From positions 1 to 6,298 of the forward strand of contig CANHON010000281.1 of the NCBI GenBank assembly GCA_947462115.1: a stretch of 6,298 bases of DNA. Direction: 5' to 3'. This DNA comes from Deltaproteobacteria bacterium (GTDB lineage Bacteria; Myxococcota_A; UBA796; UBA2385). Positions 1 to 5,538 of this stretch are shown in pieces. Below the pieces are notes generated by a model. That model saw nothing but the letters and a program-made list of their open reading frames with translations. It was not told the DNA's origin and made no database searches. The position numbers were made by a program, and so were the translations under genes. Each line of letters starts with the position of its first letter. Position 1 is the first letter of the stretch.

Positions 1-1
1 C

Positions 2-34
2 GCCACCAGCGCGCTGTGGCTGCCCGGGCCCTGA
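2..34 (+). CDS. Possible 3' end of a gene entering from the left edge
   Basis: A plus-strand frame from base 2 reads ATSALWLPGP and stops at TGA (32-34). Its codons end mostly in G or C, as in the real genes here, so it could be the tail of a gene convergent with prfA. Ten residues cannot establish this, and by chance any frame has a fair probability of looking so. The minus strand of bases 1-76 is also open from a GTG at 53, but that reading does not resemble the start of prmC, the usual gene after prfA. No function can be given. Confidence 0.2.
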   Translation, partial: ATSALWLPGP

Positions 35-76
35 GCCGCCCGCCCCGGGGCACTGGACCGCTCCGCTCCCGGCCGA

Positions 77-1177
77 TCAGTCGCCGTCGAAGCCGAAGTT
101 GAGGTCCTTGACCATCGCCTCGATGAGGCTGTCGTTGAGCGCCGTGACCACCGGGCCGAGCTCGCCCTCCACCACCCGGTCGAGGTTGTAGAGCGTGAGG
201 CCGATGCGGTGATCGGTGATCCGGTTCTGCGGGTAGTTGTAGGTGCGGATGCGCTCACTGCGATCGCCGGTGCCGACCTGGGCCCGCCGGGTCTCGGCGT
301 GAATGGCGTCCGCCGCGGCCTGCTTGGCCTCCAGGATGCGCGCCGCCAGCACCTTCATGGCCTTGGCCTTGTTCTTGTGCTGGCTCTTCTCGTCCTGGCA
401 CTGCACCACCGTGCCCGTCGGGATGTGCGTGATGCGGACCGCCGAGTCGGTGGTGTTGACCGACTGGCCGCCCGGGCCGCCTGCGCGGAAAACATCGATG
501 CGCAGGTCCTTCTCTTGGATGTCCACCTCGACGAGCTCGGCCACCGGCATGATGGCGACGGTGGCGGCCGAGGTGTGGATGCGCCCCTGGGCCTCGGTGA
601 GGGGCACGCGCTGAACGCGGTGCACCCCGCTCTCGTGGCGGAGGTGCTTGTAGGCGTCCGCCCCGGTGATCTGGCAGATCACCTCTTTGTAGCCGAGGGC
701 CGACTTGCTGGCGCCGCCGCCGACGGTGATCTCCGAGCGATCCATGACCTCCATCCGCCAGCCCTGGGTGGAGGCGTAGCGCTCGTACATGCGGAACAGG
801 TCGGCGGCGAACAAGCCCGCCTCGTCGCCGCCGGTGCCGGCGCGCACCTCGAGGATGATGTCGCGGCCCTCGAAGGGGTCTGGCGGGATGAGGCTCCGGC
901 GCAGGCGCTCCTCGAGCGGGGCGATCTGCTCGCGCAGCCGGGCGATCTCCTCCCACGCCATCTCGCGCATGTCGGGATCGTCGGCCATCTCTTTGGCCTC
1001 TTCGATCTCGCGGCGGGTGCGGTCCAGATCGATCCAGGTCTGGACCACCGGCTCGAGGTGGGCCCGGTCGCGGGTGACCTCCTTGAGGCGGACGGGGTTG
1101 CCCACCACCGCGGGGTTGAGCAGCGCGGTGTCGAGCTCCGCGAGGCGGGCCTGGGCCTCATCGAGGTTGCGGAACAT
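77..1177 (-). CDS. prfA: Peptide chain release factor 1 (RF1)
   Basis: RF1 recognises UAA and UAG stop codons in the ribosomal A site and triggers hydrolysis of peptidyl-tRNA in the cytoplasm. The 366-residue product has the usual RF1 length and order: a helical N-terminal domain (about 1-95), GTGGDEA at 114-120, the stop-codon-reading segment HRVQRVPLTEAQGRIHTSA near 186-204, and the catalytic GGQ at 236-238 within RAGGPGGQSVNTTDSAVRIT. The P-x-T tripeptide (P192, L193, T194) marks RF1; RF2 carries SPF there. The middle residue is Leu, where Ala or Val is usual. The ATG at 1177 has a GAGAGG ribosome-binding site (plus-strand 1183-1188) 5 nt upstream. In many bacteria prfA follows rho and rpmE and precedes prmC; here rho lies about 2.1 kb upstream on the same strand with other genes between. 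No prmC start is visible in the 76 bases downstream. The identification is secure. Confidence 0.98.
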   Translation of the reverse strand: MFRNLDEAQARLAELDTALLNPAVVGNPVRLKEVTRDRAHLEPVVQTWIDLDRTRREIEEAKEMADDPDMREMAWEEIARLREQIAPLEERLRRSLIPPDPFEGRDIILEVRAGTGGDEAGLFAADLFRMYERYASTQGWRMEVMDRSEITVGGGASKSALGYKEVICQITGADAYKHLRHESGVHRVQRVPLTEAQGRIHTSAATVAIMPVAELVEVDIQEKDLRIDVFRAGGPGGQSVNTTDSAVRITHIPTGTVVQCQDEKSQHKNKAKAMKVLAARILEAKQAAADAIHAETRRAQVGTGDRSERIRTYNYPQNRITDHRIGLTLYNLDRVVEGELGPVVTALNDSLIEAMVKDLNFGFDGD

Positions 1178-1295
1178 GGAGTCCTCTCAGGGTCGCGAAC
1201 GGAGGCGGCCCGCCCGACGGCCGCGCCTTATGTCCCGGCCCGGCCCCCGTCCACACGGGCCACAGCGCGGGGACCGCCCCGCAGCGGCGCGCCCC

Positions 1296-1694
1296 ATGCC
1301 CCATCGGTCCCCGCCCCTCGACCTGCACCTCAAGCTGCTCTGCGGCCTGCTCGCCGTCATGGGCGTGCCGCTGGCCTCTTTCGTCGTGCTGACGCCAATG
1401 GCCGTCGTGTCGGTCGCCCTCAACGGCATGCCCGGCGGCAGCGACCCCGACGAGCGGTGGATCCTGTTGATCCTGCTCCCCCTCTGCATGGGCCTCGGGC
1501 TGCTGGGCGCGCTTCAGCTCGCCGCCGCCTGGGGGCTCTGGCGCGGCCGCCGCTGGGGCTACCTCGGCGCCCTCCTCGCCAGCCTCGTGTGGTGCATGGG
1601 CGGCCTGCTGCCCTTCGGCCTCTACGGCCTGTTCGCCTTGCTGCGGGCCGAGGTCCGCCCGCGCCTCTCGGAGCAAGCCCCTTCACCCCCCTAA
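1296..1694 (+). CDS. Small integral membrane protein, unknown function
   Basis: The 132-residue product is not recognised as a named family. It is mostly hydrophobic: a first membrane stretch at about 13-42, a second at about 55-82, and a long third at about 87-116 that may be two helices broken at the proline in GGLLPFGLYG. A basic turn (RGRR, 83-86) separates the last two. The pattern basic-RRWGY, membrane helix, P-x-G-x-Y-G-L-x-x-L-L is common in small uncharacterised bacterial inner-membrane proteins. A charged loop (PGGSDPDER) lies at 46-54 and the C-terminal tail is hydrophilic and proline-rich. Hydrophobicity across the whole frame and GC-ending codons support it as real. The ATG at 1296 gives the most compact protein but has no clear ribosome-binding site. 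An in-frame ATG at 1230 would add 22 Arg/Pro-rich residues and also lacks one. The gene is divergent from prfA (118 bp) and convergent with the phosphoesterase (34 bp). Confidence 0.75.
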   Translation: MPHRSPPLDLHLKLLCGLLAVMGVPLASFVVLTPMAVVSVALNGMPGGSDPDERWILLILLPLCMGLGLLGALQLAAAWGLWRGRRWGYLGALLASLVWCMGGLLPFGLYGLFALLRAEVRPRLSEQAPSPP

Positions 1695-1697
1695 CGT

Positions 1698-1723
1698 GCT
1701 GGGCGTCATTCTCCGCGCCCAGC
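1698..1723. terminator. Hairpin between convergent genes, probable bidirectional terminator
   Basis: GCTGGGCG at 1698-1705 and CGCCCAGC at 1716-1723 form a perfect 8-bp GC-rich stem with a 10-nt loop. The hairpin nearly fills the 34-bp gap between the stops of the membrane protein (1694) and the phosphoesterase (1729). There is no T-run on either side, so it is not a classic intrinsic terminator; in very GC-rich genomes such hairpins can act without one. Position is the main support. Confidence 0.5.
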
Positions 1724-1728
1724 TGCCT

Positions 1729-3273
1729 TCAGCGCGGCCGCGCGGTGGCCCGCCGAACCAAGAGCCCCTGCTTCTCCACCTGCTGCAAAAAGTCGGCGTA
1801 GAGCTGGTCGGTGAGGTGGCGCCGGTCGAAGGGCGTGCCGCCGAGCCGCTCGGCGACAAAGGCCTCCAGCTCGGGCTGCCCGGTGCCGGCCCAGGCCGAG
1901 CCCAGGTAGGTGCAGGTGGGATCGGCCAATTCATCGGCCGCCACCTCGATGGCCGGCAGGGCCGGGGCCGGGTGGGGCGCGTCGGCGGCCATCGCGTCGA
2001 GGTCAAAGATGTCGAACAGCGGATCGGCGGCGGTGTCGCGGACCGTGAGCGGCTCCAGGCCGTAGAGCTGCGTCAGGAGAGCGATCACGCTCGTGTGGTC
2101 CACCGGCGTGTGAAAAACGGTGCCCGGCTTCACCCAGGGCGAGACGAGGAGCGTCGGCACCCGAAAGCCGGCCTGACCAAAACCGTCGGCCGCGCGCTGG
2201 TCGGGGAAGCTCGGCGGGGGCACATGGTCGAAAAAGCCCCCGTGCTCGTCATAGGTGACGATGAACAGGGTGCGCTCCCACTGCGGGCTGTCGCGCAGGG
2301 CCTCGTAGAGCTGGCCGATGAACAGCTGCCCGGCCAAGGGGTGGGCCGGCGGGTGGTCGTCGTTGCGGCCGAAGATCGGCTCGACGATGCTGACGTTGGG
2401 CAAGGTGCCCGCCGCCGCCCGCGCGAAAAAGCCGTCCATATCGTCAAAGTCGTCGGCGCCGACCGAGACGTCCCCCACCAAGGGCAAGAAGGGCAGGTTG
2501 TTGTAGAAGCAGGCCCAGGTGTGCCCCGCGGCCTTGATGTGCGGGTAGATGCTGGGCGTGGGCTCGGGCGGCAGCTCGTTGGTGCGGACCGCTCCGGACT
2601 GGGCGCAGTGCAGGTAGAAGCGGTTGGGCCAGGTGCCGGCCAGCAACGCGCAGTGCCAAGCGTCGGCCAGCACGAAGTGATCGGCCAGGGTGTGGCTGGT
2701 GCTCAGGTAGTCCCGCGTCCAGTAGCCCATGACCTCGTGGGCGCTCTCCGGGCTGCGGTCGGCCATCTGCGTGACAAAGCCGTCGTTTTGGCCCTCGTTC
2801 CACTGGGCGTGGCAGGAGGTCCAGGAGTGCGGCGGGTCGGGCACGCAGTCGAGGGCCGTAGGGAAGACCGGCACCGGCGCGCCCGCGTCGTCGGGGTTGC
2901 TCATGCCCTCGACAAGGCCGTCCACCGCGTCATCTCCATCGAGGAGCGAGCGGGCGCCCATGTAGTGATCGAAGGAGCGGTTCTCCATCATCAGCACCAC
3001 GACGGTGTCGATGCGGGCGCGCACCAGATCCCAGCCCACCAGCGAGGGCGTGGGCCCGGCGGTGTCGCCGCCGCTGTCCTTGGCCTCGCTGCCGCTATTT
3101 TCGCCGCTGGCCCCGCCCTTGGTGGCGCAGCCGACGCCCGCGAGGCCGCCGAAGGAGGCGAGGCCAGCGAGCAGGGTGCGCCGGTCCACGGAGACCGGCG
3201 GGGACACCGGCGCGAGGCCGCTGGCGGGCGCCAAAGGGGGCCGGGTGGGCGGCGGGGCGGACGAAGGGGGCAT
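1729..3273 (-). CDS. Exported phosphoesterase, phospholipase C / acid phosphatase (AcpA-like) family
   Basis: This family hydrolyses phosphate esters, such as phospholipid head groups or phosphomonoesters, outside the cytoplasm using bound metal. The 514-residue product carries the family landmarks in order: VVVLMMENRSFDHYMG at 91-106 (E97 and N98 are the expected metal ligands), TWPNRFY at 214-220 (T214 sits where the nucleophilic Ser/Thr is expected), DDHPP at 305-309, YDEHGGFFDHV at 341-351, SPWVKPG at 378-384 and DHTS at 392-395. The N-terminus has a Pro-rich stretch (1-29), a twin-arginine DRRTLLAGL (30-38), a hydrophobic segment and a cysteine at 49 in GVGC, followed by a Gly/Ser/Asp linker to about residue 78. 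This suggests Tat export and perhaps lipid attachment, although the -3 residue of the lipobox is Gly and not the usual Leu. The ATG at 3273 has GGAG 5 nt upstream (3279-3282); an in-frame GTG at 3189, just before the twin arginines, does not. It lies 40 bp after rho and is probably cotranscribed. The substrate cannot be told from sequence. Confidence 0.93.
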   Translation of the reverse strand: MPPSSAPPPTRPPLAPASGLAPVSPPVSVDRRTLLAGLASFGGLAGVGCATKGGASGENSGSEAKDSGGDTAGPTPSLVGWDLVRARIDTVVVLMMENRSFDHYMGARSLLDGDDAVDGLVEGMSNPDDAGAPVPVFPTALDCVPDPPHSWTSCHAQWNEGQNDGFVTQMADRSPESAHEVMGYWTRDYLSTSHTLADHFVLADAWHCALLAGTWPNRFYLHCAQSGAVRTNELPPEPTPSIYPHIKAAGHTWACFYNNLPFLPLVGDVSVGADDFDDMDGFFARAAAGTLPNVSIVEPIFGRNDDHPPAHPLAGQLFIGQLYEALRDSPQWERTLFIVTYDEHGGFFDHVPPPSFPDQRAADGFGQAGFRVPTLLVSPWVKPGTVFHTPVDHTSVIALLTQLYGLEPLTVRDTAADPLFDIFDLDAMAADAPHPAPALPAIEVAADELADPTCTYLGSAWAGTGQPELEAFVAERLGGTPFDRRHLTDQLYADFLQQVEKQGLLVRRATARPR

Positions 3274-3288
3274 GGGCGCTCCAGCGGC

Positions 3289-3306
3289 GGGCGGAGGGGT
3301 CCGCCC
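3289..3306 (-). other. Perfect hairpin in the rho-phosphoesterase gap
   Basis: The minus-strand transcript reads GGGCGGA-CCCC-TCCGCCC, a 7-bp perfect stem with a 4-nt loop, just after the rho stop (3314-3316) and a few bases before the phosphoesterase ribosome-binding site (3279-3282). It has no U-run. It could be a weak terminator or attenuator, an RNA-stabilising structure or a modulator of translation of the downstream gene. GC richness makes short hairpins common, so the function is uncertain. Confidence 0.4.
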
Positions 3307-3313
3307 CCGGAGC

Positions 3314-4543
3314 TTAGCTGCCGCCGACCGAGCGCAGGGGGGCCACCGTGGCGCCCAGGGCGTGCTGGAAGGCCGCGACGGGATCATCCGGCAGACCGAC
3401 GCGGAGCGCCCGCTGCGCCGCCGCGCGCTCGGCCCCGATGAGCTGATCGGCCCCGCGCGCGAAGCAGTGGCGCGGGTCCAGGGGCGGCCAGTGGTCGAGC
3501 CCGGCGAGGCGCGGATCGAGCCGCAGCTCGGCGTTGGCGGCCCCCTCGACCTCTTGGTGGAGCAGGGCGTCCACCGGGTTGCCGGTGCCGGTGAGCAGCG
3601 TGGCGATGATGGTGAGGCTGCCGCCCTCGCGCAGGGCCCGACCGGCCGCGAAGAAGCGACGGGCGCGCTGCACCGCCGCCAGATCGACGCCCCCGAGCAG
3701 CTCCCGGCCGCCGATCGGCGCCACGGCGTTGTGGGCGCGGGCCAGCCGCGACAGAGAATCGACCAGCAGCAGCACGTCGCGGCCCTGCTCGACCATGCGG
3801 CGCGCGCGCTCGAGCACGATCTCCGCGACCTGCACGTGGCGGGCCGGGGGCTCATCGAAGCTCGAGGCGATGATCTCCGCGCCGGGCAGCGCCGCCGTAT
3901 AGGCCGGGACCTCCTCGGGGCGCTCGTCCACAAGCAGCACCAGCACGGCGACCTCGGGCTCCTGCTGCATGGCGGCCCGGGCGAGCTCGCGCAGCAGGCT
4001 GGACCGACCGGCCCGCGGCGGGGCGAGCACCAGCACCCGCTGCCCCAGGCCCAAGGGCAGCGAGACATCGACGATCGCCAGCGAAGGATCGGCGCCCGCG
4101 AGCAGCAGCGGCCGGTTGGGGGTCATTGGGCTGAGGTTGTCGAAGAGGATCTTCTCCTTCTCGCTCTCCGGGCTGCGGCCGTTGACCAGCTCGATCTTGA
4201 TGAGCGCGAAGTAGCGCTCGCCCTCCTTGGGGGCCCGCACCGCGCCCACCACCAGATCGCCAGTGCGCAGGTTGAACCGGCGGATCTGCGAGGGCGAGAC
4301 GTAGACGTCGTCGGGGCCGGGCAGGTAGTTGCAGTCCGGCGCCCGCAAAAAGCCGAAGCCATCCGGCAAGGTCTCGAGCACGCCGCTGCCCCGCGCGCCC
4401 GAGGCGCCGGCCCGCCGCCGCACGATCTCGAAGATGAGCTCCTGCTTCTTGAGCGCAGCGGCGCTGTCGACGCCGAGCTCGCGCGCGTCGGCGACCAGGT
4501 CGGTGATGGGGCGAGCGCGCAGCTCGTTGAGATCAAGGGCCAT
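3314..4543 (-). CDS. rho: Transcription termination factor Rho, with altered ATPase residues
   Basis: Rho is a hexameric RNA-dependent ATPase that loads on C-rich RNA and dislodges RNA polymerase. The 409-residue product matches E. coli Rho (419 aa) from the first residues (LNELRARPITDL) to the C-terminus. The N-terminal helical domain is at 1-45 and the RNA-binding OB fold at about 54-120; the primary-site residues F63, F65, R67, D79, Y81, E109 and Y111 are all present. The motor domain keeps VDERPEE (E207, equivalent to E. coli E211), FDEP and RHVQVAE, VDSLSRLARAHN (D262, E. coli D265), GGVD of the Q-loop, and R363 (E. coli R366). Several key residues differ: the P-loop reads APPRAGRSS, so E. 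coli K181 and K184 become R177 and R180; K283 becomes R280; R-loop K326 becomes P323; K336 becomes E333; R353 becomes D350. The ATG at 4543 is chosen by alignment, as no clear ribosome-binding site precedes it. The family is certain; normal ATPase activity is doubtful. Confidence 0.96.
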   Translation of the reverse strand: MALDLNELRARPITDLVADARELGVDSAAALKKQELIFEIVRRRAGASGARGSGVLETLPDGFGFLRAPDCNYLPGPDDVYVSPSQIRRFNLRTGDLVVGAVRAPKEGERYFALIKIELVNGRSPESEKEKILFDNLSPMTPNRPLLLAGADPSLAIVDVSLPLGLGQRVLVLAPPRAGRSSLLRELARAAMQQEPEVAVLVLLVDERPEEVPAYTAALPGAEIIASSFDEPPARHVQVAEIVLERARRMVEQGRDVLLLVDSLSRLARAHNAVAPIGGRELLGGVDLAAVQRARRFFAAGRALREGGSLTIIATLLTGTGNPVDALLHQEVEGAANAELRLDPRLAGLDHWPPLDPRHCFARGADQLIGAERAAAQRALRVGLPDDPVAAFQHALGATVAPLRSVGGS

Positions 4544-4628
4544 GGGACCAACGGGGGGCGGGAGGGTCGGGGCTCGCGGGGTGCCGCTGGCGCGGCGCGA
4601 TCGCCCGATGGAGGGGGGGTGCTCGCGG
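4544..4628 (-). promoter_or_regulatory. C-rich 5' leader of rho, possible Rho-utilisation region
   Basis: The predicted rho transcript has about 85 untranslated nucleotides. By my count C is roughly twice as frequent as G (47 to 22), including a run of six C at each end. C-over-G enrichment is the hallmark of Rho loading sites, and rho in E. coli is autoregulated through its leader. Autoregulation here is inferred, and depends on the predicted start site and on this or another Rho being active. Confidence 0.4.
4553..4572 (+). other. G-quadruplex-type motif in the rho leader DNA
   Basis: Four G-tracts of at least three (4553-4558, 4560-4562, 4564-4566, 4569-4572) are separated by loops of one, one and two bases on the plus strand. 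This is the template strand for rho, so a folded structure would form in DNA ahead of or behind RNA polymerase and not in the rho mRNA. GC-rich genomes contain such motifs by chance, and no function is shown. Confidence 0.45.
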
Positions 4629-4634
4629 AGGGGG

Positions 4635-4663
4635 ATCTTCAGCAGTTTGACTTGACCTGTCAA
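4635..4663 (-). promoter_or_regulatory. Predicted sigma-70-type promoter of rho
   Basis: Reading the minus strand, a perfect -35 box TTGACA lies at 4663-4658, followed by a 17-bp spacer and GAAGAT at 4640-4635 as the -10 box, which matches three of six consensus positions. Transcription would start near 4628. It is the best minus-strand promoter match I found upstream of rho. An inverted repeat covers the -35 box. Confidence 0.55.
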
Positions 4664-4664
4664 G
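4651..4664. promoter_or_regulatory. Inverted repeat CTTGAC-N2-GTCAAG, operator-like
   Basis: CTTGACCTGTCAAG is a perfect 6-bp inverted repeat with a 2-bp centre. It overlaps the predicted rho -35 box, where a bound regulator would block RNA polymerase, and a further TTTGAC lies next to it at 4646-4651. It is AT-richer than its surroundings. The regulator is not identified; part of the symmetry may simply come from the TTGACA box. Confidence 0.45.
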
Positions 4665-4831
4665 CCCTGGCCTCGACGGTCGCTGAGCACAGCGCCGTTT
4701 GGGCCACTCCCGAGCCGATCGCGGCCCGGGCGGAGGGGGCTTGGCCTGTGTGGACGCAGCGCGCAAGCCCCTGACACCGCTTGCAACGGTAGCACGACGG
4801 ACAGGACGCTCGCTCAGGCCGCCGCGGCAGG

Positions 4832-4849
4832 GTCAAGCCCGGTCTTGAC
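4832..4849. promoter_or_regulatory. Inverted repeat GTCAAG-N6-CTTGAC, second operator-like site
   Basis: GTCAAG (4832-4837) and CTTGAC (4844-4849) form a 6-bp inverted repeat around a 6-bp centre. The half-site is the same as in the repeat at 4651-4664, in the opposite order, about 180 bp away. The right arm is part of a plus-strand TTGACA (4845-4850), which could be a -35 box, but I find no good -10 box at the right distance. Confidence 0.4.
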
Positions 4850-4935
4850 ACCAAGATCGGCACCCAATCGTTGGTCTCGGCGATCCCCTCGGGGGCTGAT
4901 CCCGCGGACTTTCGGACAGAGCGGACATCCTGCCC

Positions 4936-4964
4936 TTGTGGCGCGCCGCCGCTGGCCCTACGCT
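4936..4964 (+). promoter_or_regulatory. Predicted promoter of the lipoprotein gene
   Basis: TTGTGG at 4936-4941 and TACGCT at 4959-4964 are spaced by 17 bp and match the TTG and TA-N3-T cores of sigma-70-type boxes. Transcription would begin near 4971, leaving a leader of about 30 nt with GGAGG at 4992-4996. The same TACGCT hexamer lies ahead of the MYXO-CTERM-like gene. Confidence 0.5.
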
Positions 4965-5001
4965 GGGGCCGACGCGGGCCCCGCGCCCCACGGAGGATCT
5001 G

Positions 5002-5538
5002 ATGCCCAGCACGCCCATCGCAGCCCACAACGCCCGGATGGTGGCCATTTTGATCGGGGCCTGCGCGCTGTCCGCCTGCGCGCCCGGGCCGGACTCCAGC
5101 AAAGACGACGACTCCGGCGCGATCGCCGACGAGGGCGCGGGCGGCGACGGCGGGGGCGGCGACGGCGCCTCCACCGACGGCGTCTCGCCCTCGATCCTCG
5201 AGGCCGACGCCTGGTGCTACCCGCACGCCGATGGCGAGGCGACCAACTACTTCTGGTCCGCCACCCTGGTCTACACCGACCCCCAGGGCGACAACACCAT
5301 CGAAAACTTCTACACCGACGGTGTTTTGGTGCAGCAAGGCGGGGCCGAGGTCGCCCGCTACGCCCTGGCCTGCCGCGACGGCGTCTGCCTCGCCTCCTGG
5401 TCCGAGGCCGAAGATCTCGTGGCCTGCGCCAACGCCGAGGCCTACACCATCCTGCTCACGATCGCCGACGAGGACGGCAACCTGAGCACCCCGGCCGAGC
5501 GCACCGGCCGACAAGGCGCGGACCCCTCCGGCCGTTAG
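5002..5538 (+). CDS. Putative lipoprotein with a C-terminal beta-rich domain, unknown function
   Basis: The 178-residue product begins with a short basic region, a hydrophobic segment (13-23) and a lipobox LSAC with the lipid-modified cysteine at 26. An acidic, Gly-rich linker (about 27-62) follows, a common myxobacterial arrangement that holds a domain away from the membrane. The domain at about 63-165 has alternating hydrophobic residues (NYFWSATLVYTD, YTILLTIADEDGNLSTP), suggesting a small beta-sandwich of immunoglobulin-like type, and four cysteines (72, 124, 129, 142) that could form two disulfides. No catalytic motif is seen. The ATG at 5002 has GGAGG 5 nt upstream (4992-4996), which decides it over an in-frame ATG at 5038 with none. 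The protein should sit in the outer or inner membrane facing the periplasm or surface. It is divergent from rho and has its own predicted promoter. The lipoprotein call is strong; the fold is inference. Confidence 0.85.
   Translation: MPSTPIAAHNARMVAILIGACALSACAPGPDSSKDDDSGAIADEGAGGDGGGGDGASTDGVSPSILEADAWCYPHADGEATNYFWSATLVYTDPQGDNTIENFYTDGVLVQQGGAEVARYALACRDGVCLASWSEAEDLVACANAEAYTILLTIADEDGNLSTPAERTGRQGADPSGR

Larger units (their letters stand above)
4544..5001. other. Divergent control region between rho and the lipoprotein gene
   Basis: This 458-bp stretch separates the divergent rho and lipoprotein genes. From the rho side it holds a C-rich leader with a G-run motif on the opposite strand, a rho promoter overlapped by an inverted repeat, about 170 bp without an assignable gene, a second inverted repeat with the same half-site, and a promoter next to the lipoprotein gene. 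The ORFs in it are antisense extensions of neighbours or Arg/Pro-rich frames. No tRNA or recognisable small-RNA gene was found. Confidence 0.7.

Noticed and set aside
4..53. Start of prmC downstream of prfA on the minus strand
   Set aside because: Only a GTG frame is available, and its Arg/Ala-rich reading does not resemble the N-terminus of PrmC.
1201..1295. Earlier ATG (1230) and promoter for the membrane protein
   Set aside because: The added 22 residues are Arg/Pro-rich with no ribosome-binding site at a proper distance, and no box pair with correct spacing was found.
209..1801. Plus-strand open frame across prfA and into the membrane gene
   Set aside because: It is antisense to prfA over most of its length, with a low-complexity Leu/Ala/Gly/His translation, and is out of frame with the hydrophobic membrane protein.
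1696..3441. Long plus-strand open frame of about 580 codons
   Set aside because: It lies antisense to the phosphoesterase, whose motifs are unmistakable. Its translation is Gly/Arg/Val-rich without motifs, as expected of a shadow frame in GC-rich DNA.
3005..4774. Plus-strand open frame of about 590 codons across rho
   Set aside because: It is antisense to the conserved rho gene; the protein is compositionally biased and has no recognisable domain.
4771..4860. Possible tRNA (GGTAGCACGAC resembles a D-arm)
   Set aside because: No matching acceptor stem, anticodon arm or T-arm consensus could be placed around it.
4660..5514. Minus-strand 284-codon frame opposite the lipoprotein gene
   Set aside because: Most of it mirrors the lipoprotein, which has a ribosome-binding site, signal peptide and lipobox. 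Only its Cys-rich end is kept as a low-interest finding.
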